From positions 1-33,796 of the forward strand of contig CAIOJR010000161.1 in NCBI GenBank assembly GCA_903858685.1: a stretch of DNA of 33,796 nucleotides, in the 5' to 3' direction. The notes beneath the pieces were generated by a model. It saw only the letters and a program-made list of their open reading frames with translations. It was not told the DNA's origin and ran no database searches. Shown one piece after another: positions 1-7,759 of this stretch (position 1 is the first letter of the stretch; each line of letters opens with the position of its first letter). Made by a program: the position numbers and the translations under genes. Origin of the DNA: an uncultured Caulobacterales bacterium. GTDB taxonomy: Bacteria; Pseudomonadota; Alphaproteobacteria; Caulobacterales; Caulobacteraceae.

Positions 1-1
1 C

Positions 2-991
2 AGCCTCATCCCGGCCGATCAGGCGGCCAAGCTCGCCCTGATCGGCGATGCCGCCCTGATCCTGGACACCACCCTGTCGCCCTTCGACGTGGCGCCGCCG
101 CCGTCGGATGCAGAGCTGCGCGCCAGCCTCATTCACGCCGCGGCCTCTTTGGATGCGGCCGCCCGGGGGACCGGCCCGGCGGACAGAACCGCGCAGAGCC
201 TGTCTGCGCGATTGAAGCGGCTGGCCGACGCAGCGCCTGCCCGTCGCGCCGCAGCTGTTCTAGCCCTGACCGGCAGCCTGACGCCCGCGCTTGATCAGGT
301 GCGCGCCAGCCTGACGGCGGAACCGGTCACCCTCGCCACCTTGCCGCAGGAGCTCAAGCGCGAGTGGATCAGCGCCAAAGGCGAGGCGCGGGTCGACATC
401 ACGCCCGCAGGCGATCCCGCCGATCCTGCCAATTTGCGACATTTCGTCGCCGACGTGCGCGCTGTGGCGCCCAATGTATCAGGTCCGCCCGTGGCGGTTA
501 TCGAGGCCGGGCGCACCATATTGGGCGCCTTCATCGAGGCGGGACTGTTGTCGACCGCCGCCATCTGCATCCTGTTATTCGTCATCCTGCGCAGCCTGCG
601 CGACGTGGCCCTGACGATTGCGCCGGTCCTGCTAACCTTCATCCTCAGTCTGGCGACCCTGGCCGTATGGCGTCAGCCCATCAATCTTGAAAACCTCATC
701 GCCCTGCCCCTGCTGCTGGGAATTGGCGTCTCCTTCAACATCTATTCGGTCATAGCCTGGCGAGACGGCGCGCCGCTTCGAACCCGGGCAAGCCTGAGCC
801 ACGCCATACTGTTCAGCGCCCTGACGACCGGCGCATCTTTTACGGCGCTGGCGCTCTCCGCCCATCCGGGCACATCAAGCCTGGGGCAGCTTTTGCTGAT
901 CTCCCTGTTCTGGACGGTCATCAGCGCTCTGCTGGTTCAGCCCGCCCTTCTGGCGTTCGCCAGAAGCGGATCAGACCAAGCGGCGGTCTGA
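2..991 (+). CDS. hpnN: HpnN-type hopanoid-associated RND transporter, 3' portion
   Basis: The 5' end lies outside the window. The frame is open from base 2 (reading SLIPADQAAKLALIGDAA), so the GTG at 89 is an internal valine and not a start. The C-terminal part has five or so hydrophobic segments (AAICILLFVILRSL, LTIAPVLLTFILSLATL, LIALPLLLGIGVSF, AILFSALTTGASFTALAL, LLLISLFWTVISALLV), the pattern of the last membrane domain of MMPL/RND exporters. HpnN proteins are inner-membrane RND transporters needed for moving hopanoids to the outer membrane. The convergent neighbour is an HpnM-like protein, which supports HpnN over a generic MMPL exporter. The stop TGA ends at 991, 17 bp from the neighbour's stop. 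Family is fairly sure; the hopanoid role is inferred from resemblance and context. Confidence 0.75.
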   Translation, partial: SLIPADQAAKLALIGDAALILDTTLSPFDVAPPPSDAELRASLIHAAASLDAAARGTGPADRTAQSLSARLKRLADAAPARRAAAVLALTGSLTPALDQVRASLTAEPVTLATLPQELKREWISAKGEARVDITPAGDPADPANLRHFVADVRAVAPNVSGPPVAVIEAGRTILGAFIEAGLLSTAAICILLFVILRSLRDVALTIAPVLLTFILSLATLAVWRQPINLENLIALPLLLGIGVSFNIYSVIAWRDGAPLRTRASLSHAILFSALTTGASFTALALSAHPGTSSLGQLLLISLFWTVISALLVQPALLAFARSGSDQAAV

Positions 992-1008
992 AGGGTCTGA
1001 AACCCCGG

Positions 1009-1641
1009 CTATTTCAGCTTGGCCGTTGCCGCGTCGAGTTTCTTGACCAACCCGCTGGCTCCGCCGCTGGCCACGGCCTCTGCAAAGTCTGATCTTTGCG
1101 TCGCCAGTTGGCTAACCCCGTCATAGATCACGTCGATGATCTTCCAGACGCCGCCATATTCGCGCAGACGATAGCCGATCTTCAATGGCGCCTCGCCCGA
1201 CTGGCGGACCTCCGCACGGACCAGTTTATCCAGGCCGCGCACCTGAACCGCAGGATCGACCTGAATGGACTGGCCGCTGAAATCTTTGAATTCATATGCG
1301 TATCTGGCTTCGGTATAGCGCGACAGGGCGTCGACTATCGAGGCGCGTTCTGTCGCGCTCATCGTCGTCCAAGGGGCGCCGACAGCAATCTGGGCCATGA
1401 TCTGGAGATTGAAGGCCTGATCAATATACTGGCGCACCTTGCCGCCGCGCAGTTCTCCCTTGCGCGCTGCAGAGACCAGATTGTCGTCCAGGGTCGTCAC
1501 GCGCACCAGCGCCGGGTCGGCGTCCGCCGCCCTGACAGGAACAGCGACCGCCATGAGGGCGGAGGCGATCGCCGTGGCCGCAACAAGTCGAAGTCCTTTG
1601 GCGTTGAATGAACGCTTCGAAGCCATGCTCATCACAGTCAA
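1009..1641 (-). CDS. HpnM/MlaC-like periplasmic phospholipid or hopanoid shuttle protein
   Basis: About 210 residues with an N-terminal signal peptide (LRLVAATAIASALMAVAVPVRA, cleavage near ADA) followed by a MlaC/Ttg2D-like domain. Recognisable parts are the helical GKVRQYIDQAFNLQIMAQIAVG, the TEARYAYEFKDFSGQ segment and the closing GVWKIIDVIYDGVSQLATQRSDF, typical of this family. MlaC proteins carry lipid in the periplasm between outer and inner membrane systems; the HpnM branch is found with hopanoid genes. It lies tail to tail with the HpnN gene. The start is uncertain: a GGGAGG at 1647-1652 lies 5 nt before TTG 1641, 11 nt before GTG 1635 and 14 nt before ATG 1632. The longest form is listed. 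Divergent from the CinA gene across about 190 bp. Confidence 0.8.
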   Translation of the reverse strand: MTVMSMASKRSFNAKGLRLVAATAIASALMAVAVPVRAADADPALVRVTTLDDNLVSAARKGELRGGKVRQYIDQAFNLQIMAQIAVGAPWTTMSATERASIVDALSRYTEARYAYEFKDFSGQSIQVDPAVQVRGLDKLVRAEVRQSGEAPLKIGYRLREYGGVWKIIDVIYDGVSQLATQRSDFAEAVASGGASGLVKKLDAATAKLK

Positions 1642-1829
1642 ACCAACCTCCCGCCGAGCGGGGACGACGATCCCCGATCATTTGACATTGTCTCATTCAT
1701 ATCCGCTGTTTCGCAACGGATCATCTTGACCACAAGATCTATAGCCATAACTGGGCGACAAAGCGGCGCTTGGCGCGGACGCGCTCCGCGCATAAGTCGA
1801 CTGGAACCCAAAACGAGAGGGACGACGCC

Positions 1830-2333
1830 ATGGACCCCGATCTGATCGCAGCCGCCCAAGCTGTGGCTGCCCTACTGACCGCGCGTAAGGAGACGGTCGC
1901 CATAGCTGAATCCTCGGCTGGCGGTCTGATCAGCGCGGCCCTGCTGAGCGTGCCAGGCGCCTCGTCCTATTATCTGGGGGGCGGCGTGATCTATACGGGT
2001 CGCGCCCTGAAGGGCCTTTTGCACGTCGATCGCGCCAGTCTGGAGGGGATGCGCTCCTCGTCGGAGCCTTATGCGCAGTTTCTGGCCGATACGGTCAGAT
2101 CAACGCTTCGCGCGGACTGGGGTCTGTCCGAGACCGGCGCTGCGGGCCCGACAGGCAATATATACGGCGACGATGCCGGCCACACCTGTATGGCGGTGTC
2201 GGGCGCCGCCTCGCAGGTCAGCACCCTGGAGACCGCCGACACCGACAGGCGCGCCAATATGGTCCGCTTCGCTGTCACGGCGTTGCGACTTCTGGAAACG
2301 GCGCTTCTGGCGGACAATGGACGGCCCCGCTGA
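1830..2333 (+). CDS. CinA family protein (nicotinamide-nucleotide amidohydrolase type)
   Basis: A 167-residue protein, the usual length of stand-alone CinA C-terminal domains (PncC), which deamidate nicotinamide mononucleotide in pyridine nucleotide salvage in the cytoplasm. Visible family features are VAIAESSAGGLISAALLSVP near residue 25, the YYLGGGVIYT strand, and GAAGPTGNIYGDDAGHTCMA near residue 115. The first motif is usually AESCTGG; here it reads AESSAGG, and the second usually reads TGIAGPGGG, so activity should not be assumed. The start is ATG 1830, preceded by GAGAGG at 1815-1820; an upstream in-frame codon at 1770 has no comparable site. No operon partner on this strand. Confidence 0.82.
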   Translation: MDPDLIAAAQAVAALLTARKETVAIAESSAGGLISAALLSVPGASSYYLGGGVIYTGRALKGLLHVDRASLEGMRSSSEPYAQFLADTVRSTLRADWGLSETGAAGPTGNIYGDDAGHTCMAVSGAASQVSTLETADTDRRANMVRFAVTALRLLETALLADNGRPR

Positions 2334-2344
2334 CCTTTCAGAGG

Positions 2345-4738
2345 TTAGTTCCCCGGTGTGGCATAACGCGCCTGAACCGGAGCGTAGACGTCGAACACCT
2401 GGCCATCCGCGATGGAGCGCAGCAGCTTCACATATTCCGCATGGGCCCAGGCGAGCGGGGTGGCGGAATTGGTGCCCTGCCCCGGCTGCCCGCCAATCGC
2501 CAGATGCGCGCCGACTCCGTCATTGACCTGTTCCGGCAACATCAGGCCCTGATTGGCGAAGCGCTCCATCGCGTGGACATAGGTGTTACGGATGTCCGTC
2601 AGCTGGTCTGCTGAGGGCTTGCCCTTCAGCCCCGCCAGAGCCAGCGCGTAGTGACCGCGCTCCCCCGTCAGCAGCGGCCAGACGCGGCCTCTCTGACCTG
2701 CGGACATCTTGCCATTGTCCGCGCCATAATTGCCGCCTGTGATCTGATCCTCGCCATAGCCGTCATGGCCATAGCGACGAAAGCCGGGAAAGAGCCCCTT
2801 CTCGCCCGGAAAGCTGAAATCATAGCGCACGCGCAGATCATCGGCGCGGGTCTGGTCATCCAGGACCTTCAGGCTGGCGATCACGTGCGCATCGTCCGGG
2901 CGTCGCACGCCGTAACGCACCAGTTCGAGAAAGCCCGCATCGATCATGGCGTCGGCATTGATTTCTGACAGACCATTGCGCGGCGTGATGACGCCCGAAG
3001 GGGCCGGCGTCTCGTTCAGGGCGATACGCAAATAGTAGTGACCGTCGCCCAGCTGGCCGGTGGTGGTGAACATGTGCGCCTCGACCTCGGCGGCATATCT
3101 GTCCGCTGTCTGACGATACCTGACCGCGCCGGTCGCATCCCCCGCCAGATCGGCAATGTCGCCCGCCACCGTCAGACCGGTGATCACAGCGGCGGTCGTG
3201 GAGGGCGAGTAACCCGCCTGCTCCTCCCAGCGCTCCTGCTGGCTATAGGGCGGGCGGATCACGACGCTATTATCCAGCAGCGACACCGCGCCGCCGTCGA
3301 CCAGAAAATCAGCCGCGGGCTTGATCATCACCCCATAGCGCGCCGTCAGCTCATCTGGCGTGATCAGTCCGAGTTTCCAAAGCTTCCAGCCCAGCATGAT
3401 CGGCATGGCGGTCTGGTCCAGCTGGACGCCTTTCCATTCGGCCTGTCCGTCCACATGCGACTTCTGCTGGAACCAGCCGCCGACGCCGTGATTGCCCGGC
3501 GTGTCCGGCCCCACCTGCACCGTCTTCAGATAGCGGAAGGCCGCTACCGGCGTCTCGCGGTCCCCCAGAGCCGCGAGCGCCATGGCGCACTGATAGAAGT
3601 CCCGTGGCCAGACCGCCTTGTAACCCGTGGAAGCCGCCTGAGCCCGCACCGTGTCGCCCCATGGATTGGAGAGGGACGCAATCAGCGCCCCGGCATGGGT
3701 CTTGTCTTCCTGCACCTTCAAGGCCAGAGCGCTGGCATAGGCCAGTCGCCCGCCATCGGTGGCCTGAGCCGCCAGTCTTGGCAGTTGCGACAGGCCCGAC
3801 AGATAGGTTGACCAACCCGTTTGGCCGTTCTGGCCGTTATAATGGGCCAGCAGTGTCTGGTAACCGACCTTCAGGGCCCCGGTCGCAGCCGCCTTGCTTT
3901 CCTGGCGGTTGGCGCCAAAGCCGAGCACCACGTCAAAGGTGCGCTCACCAAGGGTCGGCCGTGACAGTTCGGCCGTCAACAGGATCGAACCGGTCTGCGC
4001 GCCTGTCGTGTTCCACAATTGAGTCAGACGGCCGTGCGCCTTCAGATCCGTAAGCCCGTCCGATACGCCGTTGAACCCGACGGTCGCGGCGGCGAACGGA
4101 TGGCTGGCCTTGATTGTCAGGAAATCGGCGCCCTCATGCGCCACAAGCTCGGTCGCAGAAGCCTCGCCCGCGTCACCCACCGAGGTGTTGGCCATGTGCG
4201 GCTCCACCACAAGGTACGACGCCGCCAAACCCTTCAGTGGGCGAATGATGATGCGCATGAACAAGACATTGCGGTCAGGATCAGTGAAGATTCGCTTCTC
4301 GATCTCGACCGTGCCGGCCTTGTCGCGGGTGATCAGCCGATAGCTGGGCGCCAGGGGACGCCCCATCTCGTCCGAATACAGATATTCGGTGCGCGAAGTG
4401 GTGTTCTCGCCCTCCACGATCAGTCCCGCCGAGGTCCGCACAGCCATGCGCACCGTGCGAACCTGGGCCTCGTGGATCAGACCGTACATGGTCTCGGTCA
4501 ACATGCCGTCTGCGACAGAGAACCAGACCTTCGAGGCGCCTGCGGCCTGCCCATTCCGGTAGGGTTCATAGGCCGTGCCAATACCCGTCTTGGCGGCGGG
4601 CGCCCAGTTGGACACCAGACCCGGTGCGCCAGGGGCCGTGGCCGTGACCGCGCTGGCCTGCAATGGGCCGGACAGGAGACCTGTGCCCATAAACGTCAAT
4701 GAGAGGGCGAGCGCCTTGAGGCGAGTGGAAGTCTTCAT
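2345..4738 (-). CDS. Secreted glucan 1,4-alpha-glucosidase (GH15 glucoamylase)
   Basis: About 797 residues. From ATG 4738 there is a clean signal peptide (MKTSTRLKALALSLTFMG, continuing to LQASA), then an N-terminal beta-sandwich region and a C-terminal (alpha/alpha)6 catalytic domain. The catalytic domain shows YKAVWPRDFYQCAMALAAL near residue 390, ERWEEQAGYSPSTTAAVI with candidate acid Glu at 505/506, and LMLPEQV with candidate base Glu at 736, as in bacterial GH15 enzymes. These release glucose from non-reducing ends of starch and maltooligosaccharides. It fits the amylase, TonB receptor and maltose transporter to its right. The start could also be ATG 4747 (MLHMKT, weak GGTG upstream); a TTG at 4789 would bury the signal peptide. 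A leader of several hundred bases separates it from the divergent halogenase gene. Confidence 0.9.
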   Translation of the reverse strand: MKTSTRLKALALSLTFMGTGLLSGPLQASAVTATAPGAPGLVSNWAPAAKTGIGTAYEPYRNGQAAGASKVWFSVADGMLTETMYGLIHEAQVRTVRMAVRTSAGLIVEGENTTSRTEYLYSDEMGRPLAPSYRLITRDKAGTVEIEKRIFTDPDRNVLFMRIIIRPLKGLAASYLVVEPHMANTSVGDAGEASATELVAHEGADFLTIKASHPFAAATVGFNGVSDGLTDLKAHGRLTQLWNTTGAQTGSILLTAELSRPTLGERTFDVVLGFGANRQESKAAATGALKVGYQTLLAHYNGQNGQTGWSTYLSGLSQLPRLAAQATDGGRLAYASALALKVQEDKTHAGALIASLSNPWGDTVRAQAASTGYKAVWPRDFYQCAMALAALGDRETPVAAFRYLKTVQVGPDTPGNHGVGGWFQQKSHVDGQAEWKGVQLDQTAMPIMLGWKLWKLGLITPDELTARYGVMIKPAADFLVDGGAVSLLDNSVVIRPPYSQQERWEEQAGYSPSTTAAVITGLTVAGDIADLAGDATGAVRYRQTADRYAAEVEAHMFTTTGQLGDGHYYLRIALNETPAPSGVITPRNGLSEINADAMIDAGFLELVRYGVRRPDDAHVIASLKVLDDQTRADDLRVRYDFSFPGEKGLFPGFRRYGHDGYGEDQITGGNYGADNGKMSAGQRGRVWPLLTGERGHYALALAGLKGKPSADQLTDIRNTYVHAMERFANQGLMLPEQVNDGVGAHLAIGGQPGQGTNSATPLAWAHAEYVKLLRSIADGQVFDVYAPVQARYATPGN

Positions 4739-4914
4739 GTGGAGCATATCGGTCACCGGGGCGTTCAAAGGATGAAAATCGCGGCTCAAACAGGTGACGC
4801 TGCGATGAAGATGACTGGAACCTTATGAGCCGCCGGATCGCTTTCGCCTGCCATCGGGATTTTGACTGTCCGGCGCATGGCGCGCTCATTTGGTTGGTAT
4901 CCGGGATAAATAAA

Positions 4915-4952
4915 AGGGCCTGCTGAATCTGGGGATGGATCCAGCAGGCCTT
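4915..4952 (-). terminator. Rho-independent-type hairpin, better T-tract on the minus strand
   Basis: GGCCTGCTG at 4917-4925 pairs perfectly with CAGCAGGCC at 4942-4950, with a further partly paired AATC/GGAT inside. Read leftward, the stem is followed by CTTTTATTTAT; read rightward only by TTATCTTCC. No protein gene on the minus strand lies just upstream of it (to its right), so it either ends a non-coding transcript or sits inside the long 5' leader of the glucoamylase mRNA. Confidence 0.6.
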
Positions 4953-5168
4953 ATCTTCCGGTCAGACCCGCCCGGCGAAGTGGACCTGACGGCCGGTCGC
5001 GCGGACGATCCGTTTCCGGACGATATACGAACTCAAAGCGTACGAAGCGTCGTCATTAGTCCGCCTATATCGGGGCATTAACCCGACATGATAAACCAAA
5101 CGCCCGCCCTGCCTGCGGATCTGCTTTCCAGAAAAACGGACGCTGCTTGGCTTGCGTTGAAATCACAC
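4953..5168. other. Gene-free leader/intergenic stretch with no recognisable gene
   Basis: This is the left part of the roughly 820-bp gap between the glucoamylase start and the halogenase start. I see no convincing ORF: frames across it are short and lack ribosome binding sites. Because it lies between operator-like sites on its right and a minus-strand terminator hairpin on its left, it may be transcribed leftward as a glucoamylase leader or a small RNA. I do not recognise a known RNA family in it. Confidence 0.3.
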
Positions 5169-5209
5169 GCAAATGGAAGCAAAAATTGCGAAGGCTTTCA
5201 AGTCGCAAA
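5169..5209 (+). promoter_or_regulatory. Operator-like element A, likely LacI-family target
   Basis: The core GGAAGCAAAAATTGCGAA at 5175-5192 occurs identically at 12470-12487. It contains GCAA-N3-TTGC at 5179-5189. With flanks, 5169-5209 matches 12464-12504 with few differences. A related GCAAATTTTGCGAA lies on the minus strand in front of the lacI gene. Binding by the local LacI protein is inferred. Confidence 0.55.
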
Positions 5210-5308
5210 CGCCCATAATCTCGTGGATCAATCCGGAATTTGTCGCTGAATCATCAGAATGACAAGATTTTTTGATGATATGGACGCCGCCACACATAGG
5301 CAATATAA

Positions 5309-5323
5309 TGCAAATTATTGCAA
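5309..5323 (+). promoter_or_regulatory. Operator-like element E, TGCAA-N4-TTGCA palindrome
   Basis: TGCAAATTATTGCAA here is identical to 12604-12618 in front of the amylase gene. The 14-bp palindrome TGCAA-ATTA-TTGCA is a plausible LacI-family half-site pair. It starts 134 bp after the GGAAGC of element A, exactly the offset seen in the amylase/TonB receptor promoter. It lies about 240 bp before the halogenase start. Confidence 0.55.
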
Positions 5324-5497
5324 ATTGGGCAAGGTCGGATAAGGCGGCCGCCTCAACGCCAAGGCATCGGGGCGTTGGCGCGTCCATGAAAAAACAGCCG
5401 CCGGACGGGCGTCAGAATAGGCCGGCCGATGAGCTTGAGGCGACCGGGAAATTATTGAAAAAGGTTGTCTGATTTGGCCTTTTGCGGAGAGAATAGC

Positions 5498-5514
5498 TGG
5501 CGGATTCACCGCCA
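5498..5514 (+). other. Short hairpin in the halogenase leader
   Basis: TGGCGG at 5498-5503 and CCGCCA at 5509-5514 form a 6-bp stem with a 5-nt loop, about 45 bases before the halogenase start. There is no T-tract, so it is not a terminator. It could be a leader structure or chance in GC-rich DNA. Confidence 0.25.
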
Positions 5515-5559
5515 CGCGGTTTGGACGGATAGGGCCGTCGCCACGGTCGGGGGGTGTTC

Positions 5560-7071
5560 ATGAACGGGGAAATGATCAGGTCCATCGTGATCGTCGGCGG
5601 CGGGTCGGCTGGGTGGATGACGGCCGCGGCCCTGTCGAATGCGGTCGGGCGCTCAATCGCCGTCACCGTCATCGAATCCGATGAAATCGGCACGATCGGC
5701 GTGGGTGAAGCCACCATCCCTCCCATCAAATCCTTCAATGCGGAGCTTGGCATAGCTGAGGCCGATTTCATCGCCGCCACACGGGGCAGTTTCAAACTGG
5801 GCATTGAGTTTGTCGGGTGGGGCGCACAGAGCGGGCGATACTTCCACCCCTTCGGAACCTATGGCGCGGATTTCGACCGCGTATCGCTCTATCACTACTG
5901 GCTTCGCGAGCGGCTTGCCGGAGACACCACGCCGATTGACGACTATTCGATGTGCTGGGCGCTGGCTCGGGCCAATCGCTTCGGACCGCCGGTGGACAAC
6001 CCACGCGACGTGCGCTCAACCCACGCCTACGCCTATCATTTCGACGCCGGTCTCTATGCGCGTTTCCTGAGACAATATGCCGAGCTTCGTGGCGTTCAAC
6101 GGCTGGAGGGCAAGATCGTCGGGGCCGAACGTGACGGCGCCACCGGAAATATCCCTCATGTCCGCTTGGCGGATGGACGGGTGATCACGGGCGACTTCTT
6201 TGTCGATTGCTCGGGCTTCCGCGCGCTCCTGCTTGCAGACACGCTGGATGTTGGCTTTGAGGATTGGTCGCATTGGCTGCCTTGCAACCGGGCTGTCGCC
6301 GTTCCCTCGGCCAATTCCGGCCCGATCACGCCCTATACGCGGTCGACGGCGCGAACGGCCGGATGGCAGTGGCGTATCCCACTGCAGCACAGGCAGGGAA
6401 ATGGGCATGTCTATTGCGCCGATTTTGTCAGCGATGACGAAGCCGCTGCGACTTTGTGCGAAAATCTGGAGAGTGCGCCCCTGGCCGAGCCGCGCTTCCT
6501 GAAATTCACCGCGGGTCGACGAAAACAGGCATGGAGCCATAATTGCGTCAGTATCGGACTTGCGGGGGGCTTCCTGGAACCTCTGGAGTCGACAAGTCTC
6601 CACCTGATACAGACGAGCATAGAGCGTTTGCTGCGACTATTGCCCGATGGGCGCCAAGACCCCCTGAACGCGGAGGAATTCAATCGCGCAACGGCGGTGG
6701 AGTTCGATAGAATTCGCGACTTTATCATTCTGCATTATTACACGAATACGCGACCCGAACCCTTCTGGCAGGCTTGCGCCCACATGCAAATTCCAGATGA
6801 ACTGGCCTACAAGATAAAGCACTTCATGGGCAGCGGACGGCTGGTCTCCCCGCAGGACGAGCTTTTCCGCAACCCCAGCTGGCTGGCGGTTTATCTGGGC
6901 CAGGGCATGACGCCGCAGCGCTACGACACAATGGCCGACGCGCGGCCAGATGTCGACGCGGCCAGCCATCTGCGCAAGCTGCGCAACATGATGAGCGAAG
7001 CCGCCAAAACCTATCCGACGCATGACGAATATCTGGGTAAACTTTCCCCAGCACCGGCGGCGGCGGGCTAG
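5560..7071 (+). CDS. Tryptophan halogenase-like flavoprotein (first copy)
   Basis: About 503 residues of the flavin-dependent halogenase family. Features are the FAD-binding GGGSAGWM near residue 14, GTIGVGEATIPPIKSFN, the lysine-bearing SFKLGIEFVGWG where halogenases keep their catalytic Lys, the halogenase signature GWQWRIPLQHR, and FLEPLESTSLHLIQ with the Glu position of PrnA-type enzymes. All expected residues are present. Family members of this kind often sit beside TonB receptors in Caulobacterales and Xanthomonadales, where their substrate is unknown; tryptophan halogenation is not implied by this context. Start ATG 5560 has a G-run at 5549-5554 a few bases upstream; GTG 5554 and ATG 5572 are alternatives. 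The DUF6445-like gene follows almost directly, suggesting an operon. Confidence 0.88.
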   Translation: MNGEMIRSIVIVGGGSAGWMTAAALSNAVGRSIAVTVIESDEIGTIGVGEATIPPIKSFNAELGIAEADFIAATRGSFKLGIEFVGWGAQSGRYFHPFGTYGADFDRVSLYHYWLRERLAGDTTPIDDYSMCWALARANRFGPPVDNPRDVRSTHAYAYHFDAGLYARFLRQYAELRGVQRLEGKIVGAERDGATGNIPHVRLADGRVITGDFFVDCSGFRALLLADTLDVGFEDWSHWLPCNRAVAVPSANSGPITPYTRSTARTAGWQWRIPLQHRQGNGHVYCADFVSDDEAAATLCENLESAPLAEPRFLKFTAGRRKQAWSHNCVSIGLAGGFLEPLESTSLHLIQTSIERLLRLLPDGRQDPLNAEEFNRATAVEFDRIRDFIILHYYTNTRPEPFWQACAHMQIPDELAYKIKHFMGSGRLVSPQDELFRNPSWLAVYLGQGMTPQRYDTMADARPDVDAASHLRKLRNMMSEAAKTYPTHDEYLGKLSPAPAAAG

Positions 7072-7075
7072 AGAC

Positions 7076-7759
7076 GTGGTTTCAGCGTCCAACATCCGGA
7101 TTGAGTCGGTGGGGAATGAAGCCCAGCCGGTCATTGTGATCGATGAATTCGCGAAGGATTTCCTGGCCCTGCGCGACGCAGCCCATGCAGCCAGCTACCG
7201 CATGATGAGAGGACACTACCCCGGGATTCGCGCGCCTGTTCCGGTGGACGTGGTGAACGGCTTTCTGGACCCCTTCCTGGGATTGATCGCCGACACGTTT
7301 GGCCATCCATGCGCCCCTGCCCTGATCGAGTCCTTCTATTCCATCGTGACGACGCCGCCGGAACGGCTGACGCCGATCCAGCGCCTGCCCCATTTCGACG
7401 GGCTGGAGGTCGAGCGTATCGCCATGGTCCATTTCCTTGGCGAGGATGATCAGGGCGGCACCGCCTTTTATCGGCACAGGGCGACCGGATATGAAACCAT
7501 CAACCAGGCGCGTCATCCCGGCTATGACGCCGCCCTGCATCGCGATGTTGCAACCCATGGCATGCCGACGCCGGCCTATATTTCGGGCGACACCGCGATC
7601 TTCGAGCAGATTGGTCGCATTTCCGCCCGACCCAACCGCGCCCTGATCTACCGCAGCCACCTTCTACACTGCGCGGATCTGTCGAACGCCATCACACTGT
7701 CTCCCGATCCGAAGATTGGACGTCTTACCGTCAACACCTTCCTGATCGGACGCGGCTAG
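7076..7759 (+). CDS. DUF6445 family protein, possible Fe/2-oxoglutarate oxygenase-like fold
   Basis: About 227 residues, no signal peptide. The segment LPHFDGLEVERIAMVHFLG followed by QGGTAFYRHRATGYE is typical of DUF6445 proteins that accompany tryptophan-halogenase-like genes. HFD gives an HxD pair, YRSHLLHCAD a later His, and GRLTVNTFL an Arg, the order seen in cupin-type 2-oxoglutarate oxygenases. That function is inferred, not known for the family. The GTG at 7076, five bases after the halogenase stop, is chosen. ATG 7022 is in frame but overlaps the halogenase gene by 50 bp, lacks a ribosome site and adds an Arg-rich stretch read out of frame from it. The gene ends in a CTAG (7756-7759) shared with the stop codon of the convergent second halogenase. 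Confidence 0.75.
   Translation: MVSASNIRIESVGNEAQPVIVIDEFAKDFLALRDAAHAASYRMMRGHYPGIRAPVPVDVVNGFLDPFLGLIADTFGHPCAPALIESFYSIVTTPPERLTPIQRLPHFDGLEVERIAMVHFLGEDDQGGTAFYRHRATGYETINQARHPGYDAALHRDVATHGMPTPAYISGDTAIFEQIGRISARPNRALIYRSHLLHCADLSNAITLSPDPKIGRLTVNTFLIGRG

Noticed and set aside
5272-5472. Small plus-strand ORF of 66 codons upstream of the halogenase
   Set aside because: It spans the conserved operator-like element, has no ribosome site and shows no recognisable protein features.
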